A stretch of DNA of 64,000 bases from Herminiimonas arsenicoxydans (GCA_000026125.1 CU207211.1:2852001-2916000); one strand, 5' to 3'. Positions 46,894 through 56,495 are shown, numbered from the stretch's first letter. The notes: generated from the letters alone by a model not told the origin. A program made the numbers and translations.

Positions 46894-47158
46894 GGCATCG
46901 ATTATCAGGGCAAATCCGAATTGATGCAGCGCAAGCCATGCTTGCGGCAGCCCTGACTCGAACAATAAGCACCTGTCTTGACAAGCGTCGCCAAGCCGCT
47001 GCGCCCAAGATAGGCAATACAACATTACGGCCGCGCAGGCATAATAACGTTGCATATTGAATCGGCCAGCCTCAATCAAGGCCGGCCTCCGGACGTAACG
47101 CTGTGATTTTCCAGAAGCAACCAAACATTAGAGAGGCAACAGGCGAACCATCGCCTCC

Positions 47159-47854
47159 ATGACCATGCGCATTCTGATTATTGAAGACAATGCCGATATT
47201 GTCGCAAACCTGTATGCATTTCTCGAGCCGCGCGGCTACGTGCTCGACTGCGCCGCCAACGGATACGCAGGCTTTGCACTGGCGGCACAACATGAGTATG
47301 ACGCCGTCATTCTCGACATCAAGTTGCCAGGCATAGACGGCCTGACCTTATGTCGCAAGATGCGCGACGAACTGCAAAACGATACGCCAGTGCTGATGCT
47401 GACTGCGCGCGATACGCTGGACGACAAAGTCGCCGGCTTTGACAGCGGCGCGGATGATTATCTGGTCAAACCGTTTTCGCTGCTGGAAGTGGAAGTCCGC
47501 CTGAAGGCCTTGATACGTCGCGCACGCGGCAAAAATCAGGGCACGAATTTCCTCAGTGTCGGCGATCTGATATTCGATACTTCGACGTATCAGGTCAAAC
47601 GCGATGGCGTACCGATCGCGCTGACCAAGACCGGCTTCAAGATCCTGAGCTGCCTGATGAAGGAAGCGCCTAAAGTCGTTTCGCGCGAAACGCTGGAACT
47701 GGAAGTCTGGGGCGATCACCCACCCGACAGCGATGCCTTGCGCACGCACATCCATGCACTGCGGCAGGCACTAGACAAATCGCATCCGTTTGCCATGCTG
47801 CGCACGGTTCAAGGCATAGGCTACCGCCTGGTCGGTTCGGATGAAGCGCTCTAG
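47159..47854 (+). CDS. OmpR-family response regulator
   Basis: The 231-residue protein has a receiver domain (phospho-acceptor Asp53 in VILDIKLPG, conserved Lys in LVKPF) and a winged-helix DNA-binding domain (about 130-228). It is read just before its histidine kinase, with a 14-nt overlap. The ATG at 47159 or a second ATG at 47165 could start it. The target genes are not obvious; the next gene downstream is a TerC-family transporter. Confidence 0.93.
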   Translation: MTMRILIIEDNADIVANLYAFLEPRGYVLDCAANGYAGFALAAQHEYDAVILDIKLPGIDGLTLCRKMRDELQNDTPVLMLTARDTLDDKVAGFDSGADDYLVKPFSLLEVEVRLKALIRRARGKNQGTNFLSVGDLIFDTSTYQVKRDGVPIALTKTGFKILSCLMKEAPKVVSRETLELEVWGDHPPDSDALRTHIHALRQALDKSHPFAMLRTVQGIGYRLVGSDEAL

Positions 47855-49085
47855 TTCGCTACGACGACGCATCGTCGTCGCCTACCTTTTTTTTGCGCTG
47901 GCAATCTGCACTTTCTTTGGTGTCGTCGCCGCTGTTGCCATCGAGGGCACGGAAGATTTACTGGTTGATGAACATTTACGCAGCATTGCTGCCTGGGCTT
48001 CACCGCGTCATGCAAGCGGCATGCCGGTGGAGATGCCGCACGATGTGAGTTTTTATCACAGCACCGCCATTCCGTCCGACTTGCGCAACTTGCCGCCAGG
48101 TGTCACAAAAAAGAATTTTGAAGGAAAAACTGTTCATCTTCTGGTTGGGGAGGACGATGCCGGCATCTACGTGGTGGTCGATCGCGCCAGTGAATACAAA
48201 AACATCGAACATGTGATTTACGCCATGATCATGGCCGGCTTTCTCGGCTTTGTAGCGTTATCACTGTTTCTCGGCAGCTTTATCGCGCGCGGCTTCGTCG
48301 ACCCGATCATCGAACTGGCAGCAGCAGTCAGCAAGAAAGGCTGTCAGGCCGATTTGCCGCTACTGAACAGCCGCGACGAACTGGGCGTACTGGCGCGCGC
48401 TTTCGCCGCCCATACCGCCGAACTGCAGCAATTCCTGGCGCGTGAGCGCTTTTTTACCGGCGATGTCAGCCACGAATTACGCACCCCACTGACCATCATC
48501 ACCGGCGCCGCCGAACTGCTGCTTGAGCAGACTGCAGCGCAACCGGCGCTGCATGCGCCAGCAGACCGCATCCTGCGCGCGGCCAAGGAAGCAAACGAGT
48601 GCGTTGAAATACTGCTGCAGCTGGCACGTGCACCCGACCAGATCAATCGGCCGGAAACATCCGTCGCGGCCGTCATTCGCGCCGAGATCGCACGCTGCCA
48701 GCATTTTATTGAAGGCAAGCCGGTTACGCTGCATTTTGAAGAAGGCGAAGATTTTCTGGTGGCTGCGCGCAAGGAGCTGCTCACGGCAGCAATCGGTAAT
48801 CTGATCCGCAACGCCTGTCAATATACAGAGCAAGGTTCCGTCACCGTCAGAATCGCCGCTCACACGGTGATCGTTGAAGATACCGGGCCCGGCTTGCCGG
48901 CATCGATACAGGCGCGCCTGCAAAACAAGCCATCATCCAAGCCGCTGGTAGGTTCTGCGGGCTCGGGTCTGGGTCTCGCTTTGGTCGTGCGCATCTGCGA
49001 ATATCTGGATGCAAAATTAATCGTAGAAAATAATCCAAAAATTGGCAGTAATTTCCGAATTGTTTTTAAAGCAAGTTTAACTTAA
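47841..49085 (+). CDS. Sensor histidine kinase
   Basis: The 414-residue protein has two membrane segments (about 10-34 and 125-150) around a 90-residue periplasmic sensor domain, a HAMP-like linker (ARGFVDPIIELAAAV), the phospho-accepting His in FFTGDVSHELRTP, an N box NLIRNACQY and G boxes DTGPGLP and GSGLGLAL. It phosphorylates the overlapping response regulator. The signal sensed is unknown. Confidence 0.93.
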   Translation: MKRSSSLRRRIVVAYLFFALAICTFFGVVAAVAIEGTEDLLVDEHLRSIAAWASPRHASGMPVEMPHDVSFYHSTAIPSDLRNLPPGVTKKNFEGKTVHLLVGEDDAGIYVVVDRASEYKNIEHVIYAMIMAGFLGFVALSLFLGSFIARGFVDPIIELAAAVSKKGCQADLPLLNSRDELGVLARAFAAHTAELQQFLARERFFTGDVSHELRTPLTIITGAAELLLEQTAAQPALHAPADRILRAAKEANECVEILLQLARAPDQINRPETSVAAVIRAEIARCQHFIEGKPVTLHFEEGEDFLVAARKELLTAAIGNLIRNACQYTEQGSVTVRIAAHTVIVEDTGPGLPASIQARLQNKPSSKPLVGSAGSGLGLALVVRICEYLDAKLIVENNPKIGSNFRIVFKASLT

Positions 49086-49129
49086 ACGTAACATATTCCT
49101 CACATCTTATTAAGTTCCTCAGCGTTAAC

Positions 49130-49212
49130 CTGCGGCTATGCAGTGGAGTCGCGTTGCCTAGGCAATTCAACTCCTTCTAGCGGTTTTTGAGTTGTTTTAT
49201 CTGGAGCCGCAG
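49130..49212 (+). ncRNA. Structured 5' leader of TerC-family gene (candidate riboswitch)
   Basis: CTGCGGCT (49130-49137) can pair with AGCCGCAG (49205-49212), closing a domain. Inside, GGAGT (49145-49149) with ACTCC (49170-49174) encloses TTGCC/GGCAA (49154-49165). CAACTC (49168-49173) can alternatively pair with GAGTTG (49189-49194), which would break the inner stem. Manganese yybP-ykoY riboswitches precede many TerC-type genes, but the conserved motifs of that class are not visible. Confidence 0.45.
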
Positions 49213-49347
49213 ACATTTCGTTTTTAACGCAGTGTCGCGCATATGAATACGTAGTGGCCAAAAAAGATTTTTCAGATTTTTCTGATAGTCGACAACAACA
49301 TGGTCATACGTTGACCGCCACATTATTTAATAAACCTTGAGGAAGAC

Positions 49348-50061
49348 ATGGACGTAATAAGCACCGCAGCATTCTGGGCTGCACTCGGCAACATCATCCT
49401 GATCAACATCGTACTTTCCGGCGACAATGCGGTCGTCATCGCACTGGCCGCCAAATCCCTGCCACCCAAACAAAAGAAACTGGCTGTGATCTGGGGTAGC
49501 GCCGCAGCGATTATCCTGCGTATTGTTTTGACCATCTTTGCATTGCAATTGCTGACCTTGCCATACCTGAAGCTCATCGGTGGCGTTCTGCTGTTTTACA
49601 TCGGCGTGCAATTGCTGGCGGAAGACGGCGGCGAAGAAAACATCGAAGGCTCGTCCAATCTGTGGGGCGCGATCAAAACGATACTGATCGCCGATCTGGT
49701 GATGAGTCTGGACAACGTGCTCGGCGTCGCTGCCGCAGCCGATGGCCACGTTGGTTTGCTGATTATCGGCCTGGCCATCAGTGTTCCATTGATCGTGTTC
49801 GGCAGCACGCTGGTGTTGAAACTGATGGAAAAATTTCCTATTATCATCACCCTGGGTGCTGCATTGCTTGGCTATCTGGCTGGCGAAATGCTGTTCTCCG
49901 ACACCGCAGTCGTACCGTGGATCGAAGCCAACGTACCGCACCACGAGCTCAACCTGTTCGGCAATACCCATCTGAGCATTCCAGGTTTGGTACTCGCCAT
50001 CGGCGTTGTCGTCGTCGGCACCTATCTGGGCAAACGTCACCATAAAGCTGCAGCAGCATAA
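49348..50061 (+). CDS. TerC-family membrane protein (YjbE/Alx-like metal exporter)
   Basis: The 237-residue protein has seven hydrophobic segments and the two family motifs LSGDNAVVIALAA and SLDNVLGVAAAADG, whose acidic residues lie in the membrane. Members export manganese or protect proteins being metallated; the substrate here is inference. GAGGAAG precedes the ATG. A structured leader and a small hairpin (49302-49316) lie upstream, and a strong terminator follows. Confidence 0.9.
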   Translation: MDVISTAAFWAALGNIILINIVLSGDNAVVIALAAKSLPPKQKKLAVIWGSAAAIILRIVLTIFALQLLTLPYLKLIGGVLLFYIGVQLLAEDGGEENIEGSSNLWGAIKTILIADLVMSLDNVLGVAAAADGHVGLLIIGLAISVPLIVFGSTLVLKLMEKFPIIITLGAALLGYLAGEMLFSDTAVVPWIEANVPHHELNLFGNTHLSIPGLVLAIGVVVVGTYLGKRHHKAAAA

Positions 50062-50100
50062 TCCCGACTGATGAGCACCATCCGGCGCTCATCAGTCTAG

Positions 50101-50140
50101 TAAAAAGGGCGAACCAGCATGGCCGGTTCGCCCTTTTCTT
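50101..50140 (+). terminator. Terminator after TerC-family gene
   Basis: AAAAGGGCGAACC, a 9-nt loop and GGTTCGCCCTTTT form a 13-bp stem, followed by CTTTTTC. It can also serve the convergent minus-strand gene. Confidence 0.92.
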
Positions 50141-50173
50141 TTTCTGACACCCCACATAAGGGGCGCTATCGCC

Positions 50174-50581
50174 CTAATACTTCCGCAGATTGAAGTTATG
50201 CTCGACCACCAGTCTGGTAGTCGCAATCAGGCTGCTCAATCCGAATACCAATTGCGTCAGCCTGTCGCCCGGCAGGGCCCATATTTGCGTGTTTGGCACC
50301 GCAACCTGCGTCGCCGCTGCAATCAATGGCGCAACCCAATCGGCTTCCGGTGTCACATCCAGCAGTACATCACCCTCCGCTGTCGTATGCATGAAAATCT
50401 CGCCGCCTTCGCTCAAACCGAAGCAAATTCCCCAGCCGCCGGCCTTGCTGCTTTTGCCCAATTGCTGGATGGAGCGATTTTGATGATCGATCCACGTCTC
50501 TACATCGTAGGTGGTTTTTAACACTATCCAGGGACGCGCTAGCTGCGCGTCCTGATTTTTCTCGCCTTCGTCGACCATCAT
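50174..50581 (-). CDS. Conserved hypothetical protein
   Basis: The 135-residue protein starts MMVDEGEKNQD and has no signal peptide or membrane helix. A Gly-rich segment (GGWGICFGLSEGGEIF) and an even mix of hydrophobic and acidic residues suggest a small globular cytoplasmic domain. I recognise no family. It is convergent with the TerC gene and shares its terminator. The start could be either of two adjacent ATGs. Confidence 0.65.
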   Translation of the reverse strand: MMVDEGEKNQDAQLARPWIVLKTTYDVETWIDHQNRSIQQLGKSSKAGGWGICFGLSEGGEIFMHTTAEGDVLLDVTPEADWVAPLIAAATQVAVPNTQIWALPGDRLTQLVFGLSSLIATTRLVVEHNFNLRKY

Positions 50582-50739
50582 TCACATCTCATCGAAAAAT
50601 AAGTAATTCGTGCGCACACTGTACACGTTGCGACCACACTCTTCGGCCGGCCGGCAGATAAAAACCGCACAAAGCGGGCAATCCCGCGCCTTCGTGATAT
50701 CCTGCGGGCCCTAGCTCACCCATTGCTCGACTGCTGTTC

Positions 50740-51177
50740 ATGACGACCGAATCAAGCCCTAATCCGTTTCAATCCGCGCGCATCCTGCTCAAGGAACTTC
50801 AAGAGAAATTTCCCGTGTTCGGCGATTTCCTGCCGCTCGCAATCGGCATCGACAAGCAACTGATTGCACTAACGCCTGATGTCAGCCGGAAATCCTTGCG
50901 TACTGCGCTCGGCATACACACCAATTCCCTGCGCTATCTGAAGGGCATGGAAAAAGCCACCATACGTTTCAATCTGGATGGCTCGCACGCCGATGAGGTC
51001 ACCGACGTGCATCGCACACATGCGACCACGACCCTGAAAGAACGCTTTAAAAAGAATGCCGAACAGCGCAAGGCGCAACGCCTGGCGGAAGAAACCCAAC
51101 GCAAGCTGGAAGAAGCAGAACGTCTGCGCGCCGAAAAGCTGAATCAGCTGGCAGAGAAATTTTCACGCAAGAATTGA
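50740..51177 (+). CDS. ProQ/FinO-family RNA-binding protein
   Basis: The 145-residue protein has a ProQ/FinO domain (about 10-105) with FPVFGDFLPLAIGIDKQL and LRTALGIHTNSLRYL segments, and a charged helical C-terminal tail (about 105-145) rich in Lys, Glu and Arg. Such proteins are small-RNA chaperones that stabilise or pair RNAs. It stands alone, between a hypothetical gene and a TauE/SafE permease. Confidence 0.88.
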   Translation: MTTESSPNPFQSARILLKELQEKFPVFGDFLPLAIGIDKQLIALTPDVSRKSLRTALGIHTNSLRYLKGMEKATIRFNLDGSHADEVTDVHRTHATTTLKERFKKNAEQRKAQRLAEETQRKLEEAERLRAEKLNQLAEKFSRKN

Positions 51178-51228
51178 GCACGTTCGCACTGACGCGATCC
51201 ATGATCGTGTCAGTGCGCCAGTTTATCG

Positions 51229-52023
51229 CTACCAGTAAGTCCACAGCATCTTGGCGGCCAGCACATACAGCAGGCCGGCAAAAATGCGCTTCAAGATCGG
51301 CACCGGCAAGCGCTGCGCCAGCCGCGCACCAAACGGCGCCGTGACCACACTGCCGCATACAATCCCGATCAGTGCAGTGATGGAAATAAATCCTATTGCG
51401 TCAGACGGCAAATCAGGCACATTCCAGCCGGAAATGATGTAACCGATCGTCCCGACCACCGCCAGCGGAATCCCCATCAAGGCGCCGGTACCTATGGTTT
51501 TCTTCATCGGCACGCCGCACCACAGCATGAAGGGTATCGTCAGGAAAGCGCCACCGGCAGAAACCAGTCCGGCAATGATGCCGATCACCATGCCGACAAG
51601 GAACAGCGGCCCGGCCGCCGGCAACGGACGCGCCGCCTGCGGTTTTTTATTCAGCATAATTTGCGTGGCGCCGAAAAATACGATGACGGCAAAACTCAAG
51701 GCCAGATGGCGTTGCGGAATCCAGGCCGAAACCGAAGTAGCAAGCAGGCTGCCTATCACCAGGCCCGGCGTCATGCGTTTGACGATATTGAAATCCACCC
51801 CATCGAACTTGAGGTGTTCACGCACGCTTGAACCGGAAGTGAATGCGATGGATGCCATGCATGTCGCCAGTGCCATGTGCACCACGTGATCCGGCGCAAA
51901 ATGCTGGGCAGCGAACAAGGCAGCAATAATCGGCACCAGCGTCATGCCGCCGCCTATGCCGAGCAAACCGGCCAATACGCCGACAAACGCACCTGCCATT
52001 ACATATGCAAGAAACCACATCAT
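51229..52023 (-). CDS. TauE/SafE-family (sulfite exporter-like) permease
   Basis: The protein (264 residues) has eight predicted membrane helices in two halves, with the family pattern GLLGIGGGMTLVPII in the first and GLVSAGGAFLTIPFML in the second. It probably moves an organosulfur or other small anion across the inner membrane; the substrate is unknown. ATG at 52023 with GAGGTG upstream is chosen. The frame is open to 52092. Confidence 0.9.
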   Translation of the reverse strand: MMWFLAYVMAGAFVGVLAGLLGIGGGMTLVPIIAALFAAQHFAPDHVVHMALATCMASIAFTSGSSVREHLKFDGVDFNIVKRMTPGLVIGSLLATSVSAWIPQRHLALSFAVIVFFGATQIMLNKKPQAARPLPAAGPLFLVGMVIGIIAGLVSAGGAFLTIPFMLWCGVPMKKTIGTGALMGIPLAVVGTIGYIISGWNVPDLPSDAIGFISITALIGIVCGSVVTAPFGARLAQRLPVPILKRIFAGLLYVLAAKMLWTYW

Positions 52024-52356
52024 GCATGCACCTCGATGATTGCATCTGCCACTGTTGCACTCAACAACTTCGTCATCATCAATTGCATGCAATCAGCCTT
52101 GTTTGTTATTAGACAAGATAAATAAATTGTGCCCTGAACGCATTAAAAAAATATGAAGGCACGGCCTCTACTATACCGATACTCGTCGCTAAAGTTTTCC
52201 GAAAAGAAAATATCCCGATGACAATACCGACCTTCTGCCTTGGTGGGAAAGCCTTGCTGGATACACGCGGGAGAAATTTGCATCACCCCAGCCTGATTGC
52301 CGCCTCCCACGCCGACCGCTAAAACCCGCTAGACTGGCGACTGCATCAACCCAGCT
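52024..52356. other. Intergenic region between divergent transporters
   Basis: About 333 bp between two divergently read transporter genes. It is A+T-rich near 52110-52160. No small gene, operator or repeat was recognised; promoters for both genes must lie here. Confidence 0.5.
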
Positions 52357-53697
52357 TTGTCGAATTGCACAAAAATTCAGATCGGGTTTTGCGCATCACG
52401 CAGTCGCATCCATTTACCCATCGACAACTTAACCGGCAGACCATCTTTGCATTCCGCATCACCCACACCTGTCGTCAAGAATGAACGCCTGTTTTTACTG
52501 ACCATCGCCGGCATACAGTTCACGCATATACTTGATTTCATGATCATGATGCCGCTCGGGCCGCAATTGATACGTGTCTTGCATATCGATACGCATCAAT
52601 TTGGCGTCTTGCTGTCATCCTACACATTTACCGCTGCCGCCTCCGGTTTGCTCGCGGCCTCCTATATCGATCGCTTTGACAGGCGCAAACTGATACTCAC
52701 GCTGTACGCACTGTTCATCATCGCAACGCTGTGCTGCGGCTTGGCGCCCGACTACACCACGCTGTTGATTGCGCGCGCACTGGCCGGCGCGTTCGGCGGC
52801 ATTCTGGGCGCAATGGTGCAAACCATGGTGGCAGACGTGATTCCATTCGAGCGTCGAGGCAAGGCGATGGGGACGGTGATGACGGCGTTTTCCATCTCGA
52901 CCGTGGCGGGCGTGCCGCTGGGCCTGCTGCTGGCGTCCTCCTTCCCTGCCATCGGTTGGCGCGCGCCTTTCTTCTTCATCGTCTTGCTGGCTGCCGGATT
53001 CTGGCTCATCGGATACAAATTGCTGCCCAGCCTGACCGCGCATCTGCACAGCAAACGGGTCGGCAATATTTTCCAGCAGATTTTCACGGTAGCGAAGGAA
53101 CCCAGCCATCTGACTGCGTTTGCGTTTATTGCGTTGCTGATGATGGCTGGCTTTACAGTGATTCCCTATATCGCCTTGTATATGACAACCAACGTCGGCT
53201 TGCCGGAATCATTCATCACCGTGATCTATCTGTGCGGCGGTGCCGCGACATTCTTCACTTCGCAATTGATCGGCAGGATGTCGGACAAGCACGGCAAACT
53301 GAAAATTTTTCGGCGCGTGGCACTGGCATCCTTCATCCCCCTGCTGATCACGACGCATCTGGTGCCGATTGCATGGTGGCTGGTGCTGATCAATTCCACG
53401 CTGTTCTTCATTCTCGTGCCGGGCCGCATGGTGCCGGGCATGGCGATGGTGAGCGCGGTGCCGGTACCTCATGTGCGCGGCACCTTCATGAGTCTGGCAT
53501 CTTCGGTGCAAATGCTGTCCTCGGGACTGGCGACGCTGGTGGCCGGCTTGATCATGACGCGTGCGCCGGACGGGCAAATCGTCCATTACGATACGGTCGG
53601 TTATCTCGCCGTTGCCTGCGGCATCGCCTCCATCTGGATTGCCCGCCATTTGCGCATAGCCACACCGGCTGCCGCAACCGGCAAACCACTCACCTGA
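52357..53697 (+). CDS. Major facilitator superfamily transporter (AraJ-like)
   Basis: The 446-residue protein (from TTG at 52357) has twelve membrane segments and the MFS loop motif DRFDRRK after helix 2. The second half has RMSDKHGKLKIFRR between helices 8 and 9. It is likely a drug or sugar efflux transporter of the AraJ/arabinose-efflux group, with unknown substrate. No ATG precedes the first helix, so a TTG at 52357 or 52447 is needed; the second gives a more normal N-terminus. Confidence 0.85.
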   Translation: MSNCTKIQIGFCASRSRIHLPIDNLTGRPSLHSASPTPVVKNERLFLLTIAGIQFTHILDFMIMMPLGPQLIRVLHIDTHQFGVLLSSYTFTAAASGLLAASYIDRFDRRKLILTLYALFIIATLCCGLAPDYTTLLIARALAGAFGGILGAMVQTMVADVIPFERRGKAMGTVMTAFSISTVAGVPLGLLLASSFPAIGWRAPFFFIVLLAAGFWLIGYKLLPSLTAHLHSKRVGNIFQQIFTVAKEPSHLTAFAFIALLMMAGFTVIPYIALYMTTNVGLPESFITVIYLCGGAATFFTSQLIGRMSDKHGKLKIFRRVALASFIPLLITTHLVPIAWWLVLINSTLFFILVPGRMVPGMAMVSAVPVPHVRGTFMSLASSVQMLSSGLATLVAGLIMTRAPDGQIVHYDTVGYLAVACGIASIWIARHLRIATPAAATGKPLT

Positions 53698-53704
53698 GCA
53701 CGCC

Positions 53705-54283
53705 TTACGGCTTTTCGGACGGTGCGCGCTTCTTGCGCGGCTTCTTGTCCGGTTTTGCCTCTGATGTCGCGGCAGTCTTTTTTGCTGCGGCTGCTGACGG
53801 CTTGCCTGCATGCATTGCCGACTCGGCTTGCGTTGCCCCACCCTCTTCCGCCATGACACCACTCACAGCCTGATTAAACTGTTCCTGCAGCAAATTCCAC
53901 CAATCTGCCGCGACTTGCGCCGCATCGGGCGCAGGATGATCGGCACCTGTGCCGGCAGGTGGTACCAAGTTTGAATGTGCATCGCTGCCAAACGCTGCGG
54001 CCCCCATAGTTTTTCCCATGGCCTGCAAGGTCGAGATCGTCGCCGCCTGCACTTCCAGTGCCTGTATCGTGCCGCGCAGCATATTCATATTCACGTTCAA
54101 CCACGATTCCACCGCCTTCAGATCGGCGATCTGCTTGTTGAGCTCATCCAGCGACAGGGTGGGTATCACCATGCCGGGAATCCCCGTTGATGCGTGCGCG
54201 CCGCCCCACATTTTCTTGACGAACTCCAGTGTATCGGCCATGGCATCGAAACCGGGAAGATTGGGCATATTGGGTTGAGTCAT
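53705..54283 (-). CDS. PhaM-like polyhydroxyalkanoate granule-associated protein
   Basis: The 192-residue protein has a helical phasin/PhaM-like domain (NLPGFDAMADTLEFVKKMWGG, about 5-110) and a Lys/Ala/Pro-rich tail (AAAAKKTAATSEA...KKPRKKR) like histone H1. PhaM of Cupriavidus activates PHB synthase and tethers granules to the nucleoid through such a basic tail. GGAGGTG precedes the ATG at 54283. No other PHA gene is near. Confidence 0.8.
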   Translation of the reverse strand: MTQPNMPNLPGFDAMADTLEFVKKMWGGAHASTGIPGMVIPTLSLDELNKQIADLKAVESWLNVNMNMLRGTIQALEVQAATISTLQAMGKTMGAAAFGSDAHSNLVPPAGTGADHPAPDAAQVAADWWNLLQEQFNQAVSGVMAEEGGATQAESAMHAGKPSAAAAKKTAATSEAKPDKKPRKKRAPSEKP

Positions 54284-54552
54284 GTGGCACCTCCAGGATG
54301 GAAAGACAGTCTGCAAAAGGCGCGACGCAGCGCCATCATTCTCGCTTCCAGCTTAGCAGAGAACGATGCGCAAACGGCATACCAATGCGGCGATCGCGCC
54401 GCCGGCCTTGATCCTTGCGATATGGATGCGGCATTCCTGAGCTTCCTGGTCGCGTGCAATTCATCGCCGGCCATCGCAATATTGAGACGTTTGGCGCACT
54501 CGCTCGCCTTGCCTGCCCACCCAAGCCGCTGGCTTGCGTTTACACTGGCGCC

Positions 54553-55629
54553 ATGACGATGGCCCCTCCCCCGACCGAACACCGCCGCAGGCGCTCGCGT
54601 AGCATGTTCGTGTTGCTCGCGGCGGCGCTCTTGCATCTGCTTGCCATCAGCTGGCTAGGCGGACTGTTTCGTTTTCCCGCCATGCGTGCGCCGGAAAATA
54701 CTGCCGTGATAACGGCCACGCTGACAGCACCGCCACCCAAACCCGTGATAAAAGCCGCGCCCAAACCCGTCAGGCACACACCGCGTCCACCAAGGCCGCG
54801 TCCCTCACCACCGCCCGCAATACCGTACGACATACCGCCTGCACTGGCCACCGACGAAACAGCAACGGCAGATTCCCTCGATAGCGCAAACGGCGGCAGC
54901 GACATTGCAGCGTCTGCCGCCACAGAGATCCCCGCTGCCGACACAGAGCCAAACAGCGTGCACTACAACATCGACCTGCCACCTTCCGCCGATCTGAAAT
55001 ACGACGTGCAAAAAATACCGAAGGAAGGTGCGCCGATGTATGGCAGCGGCACCATCAGCTGGCACACCGACGGCAGCAAATACAGCGTGAATGGCGATTT
55101 TGGCATACTCTTCATTACGGCCCTGCGCTTTCAAAGCACCGGCACCATAGAAGACACAGGCATAGTTCCCGAGCTGTATAGCGAAAAACGCTTCCGCAAG
55201 GCGGAGACCAATACGCACTTCCATCGCGAACGCAACACCATCAGCTTTTCATCTTCCACGCTATCGTATCCGCGCAGCGGCGGCGAACAGGACCGGGCCA
55301 GCATCATCTGGCAACTGGCCGGCATAGGACGCGGCGATAGCGGAAAATTTGCCGCCGGCGCCAGCATCGATTTATTCGTGGCCGGCACCCGCAATGCAGA
55401 AACCTGGCAGATTCTGGTAATCGGTCTGGAAGAGATCAGCATCGATGGCGTCAGCACGCAAGCTTGGCACCTTGCACGCGCGCCTCGCAGCGGTTCGCAT
55501 GATCAAAAGCTGGATATCTGGCTCGCACCCGAACAAAACTGGTATCCGGTGCGTTTGCGCTATACCGAAAGCAATGGCGATTACCTCGACATGACGCTGA
55601 CCAGCCTGAACGTTTCCGCAGTACATTAG
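54553..55629 (+). CDS. DUF3108 protein with TonB-like N-terminus
   Basis: The 358-residue protein has one N-terminal membrane anchor (about 18-40), a Pro/Lys-rich linker (about 57-95, PPPKPVIKAAPKPV type) like that of TonB, and a C-terminal DUF3108 domain (about 135-358) with the FSSSTLSYP and GGEQDR segments. The next gene encodes a DUF3108 paralogue without the linker. The domain's function is unknown. The ATG at 54553 was chosen; the open frame extends to 54415. Confidence 0.85.
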   Translation: MTMAPPPTEHRRRRSRSMFVLLAAALLHLLAISWLGGLFRFPAMRAPENTAVITATLTAPPPKPVIKAAPKPVRHTPRPPRPRPSPPPAIPYDIPPALATDETATADSLDSANGGSDIAASAATEIPAADTEPNSVHYNIDLPPSADLKYDVQKIPKEGAPMYGSGTISWHTDGSKYSVNGDFGILFITALRFQSTGTIEDTGIVPELYSEKRFRKAETNTHFHRERNTISFSSSTLSYPRSGGEQDRASIIWQLAGIGRGDSGKFAAGASIDLFVAGTRNAETWQILVIGLEEISIDGVSTQAWHLARAPRSGSHDQKLDIWLAPEQNWYPVRLRYTESNGDYLDMTLTSLNVSAVH

Positions 55630-55666
55630 TCTGATATTTTCAACCACTTATTACTTTGGTGATTCA

Positions 55667-56422
55667 ATGAACCGTTTTTTTGCACGATTTTTTTTCAATT
55701 TCATTCTTGCCGGCATGACGAGCGCAGCGACGCTTTCCGCTTTCGCACAAGCGCCAGCAAAATTTACCGTCAATCCGCCCGCCTCCGCCGATCTTAACTA
55801 CACCATCAACGCACATCAGAGCGGCCTGACATTGAATGGAACAGCGACCCTGCATTGGAGCAGGGACAAGGATCGTTATTCGATCAGCACCGAGACGCGC
55901 GCCATGCTGCTGGGGAAAATTCTTGAAGCAAAAAGCGAAGGGGCTATCGATGCCCACGGCCTTGCTCCTCTCACCTCCACCGAAAAACGCATGCGCAAGG
56001 ACCCGACCACCACTACCTTCAATCGCGAAACCCGCAGCATCACTTTCAGCGCATCCGATGCCAGCTATCCCATCAAGGGAGGCGAACAGGATCGCAACAG
56101 CGTCGTATGGCAACTCGCAACCATCGCACGCAGCACGCCGGCAAAATTCAAGACCGGCGCCAATATTTCCATGATGGTCGCCGGACAAAAAGATGCAGAT
56201 CAGTGGACGTTCAAGGTCGGAAAATCGGAAACGATTAAAACTTCTTTGGGCGACCTGAAAACAATCAAGGTCAGCAAGCTCGTCAAAGGCAATGACAAGA
56301 GCCAGAAAATCGACATCTGGTTTGCTCCAGGCAAGGAATGGTATCCGGTACGCATACGCTTTGCCGAGCCCTCAGGCGATTTCATCGAGCAAACCATCGC
56401 CAAGATCACACCGCAATCCTGA
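55667..56422 (+). CDS. DUF3108 exported protein
   Basis: The 251-residue protein has a signal peptide (FFFNFILAGMTSAATLSAFAQ) and one DUF3108 domain with SADLNYTINA, GGEQDRNSVVWQLATIA and QKIDIWFAPGKEWYPVRIRF segments. The preceding gene product repeats these (SADLKYDV, GGEQDRASIIWQLAGIG, QKLDIWLAP), so the pair arose by tandem duplication. The protein should sit in the periplasm. Its role is unknown. Confidence 0.88.
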   Translation: MNRFFARFFFNFILAGMTSAATLSAFAQAPAKFTVNPPASADLNYTINAHQSGLTLNGTATLHWSRDKDRYSISTETRAMLLGKILEAKSEGAIDAHGLAPLTSTEKRMRKDPTTTTFNRETRSITFSASDASYPIKGGEQDRNSVVWQLATIARSTPAKFKTGANISMMVAGQKDADQWTFKVGKSETIKTSLGDLKTIKVSKLVKGNDKSQKIDIWFAPGKEWYPVRIRFAEPSGDFIEQTIAKITPQS

Positions 56423-56495
56423 GCCACAGAGCCAGGCAAGGGTTGCCGCGCATATAATGCAATGCGGCCATCGATTTTAGATTGACAAGGAACAG

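Noticed and set aside
49130..49212. Classical yybP-ykoY manganese riboswitch
   Set aside because: The conserved GGGGAGUAG-like and GACGAGACC-like segments were not found, so only an unassigned structured leader is claimed.
52731..53873. 380-codon plus-strand frame overlapping the MFS gene in another phase
   Set aside because: Arg/Gly/Asp-rich with no membrane helices; the MFS frame has twelve.
56423..56495. preQ1 riboswitch before queC
   Set aside because: The 73-bp spacer shows neither the short H-type pseudoknot pattern nor the A-rich tail next to a ribosome site.
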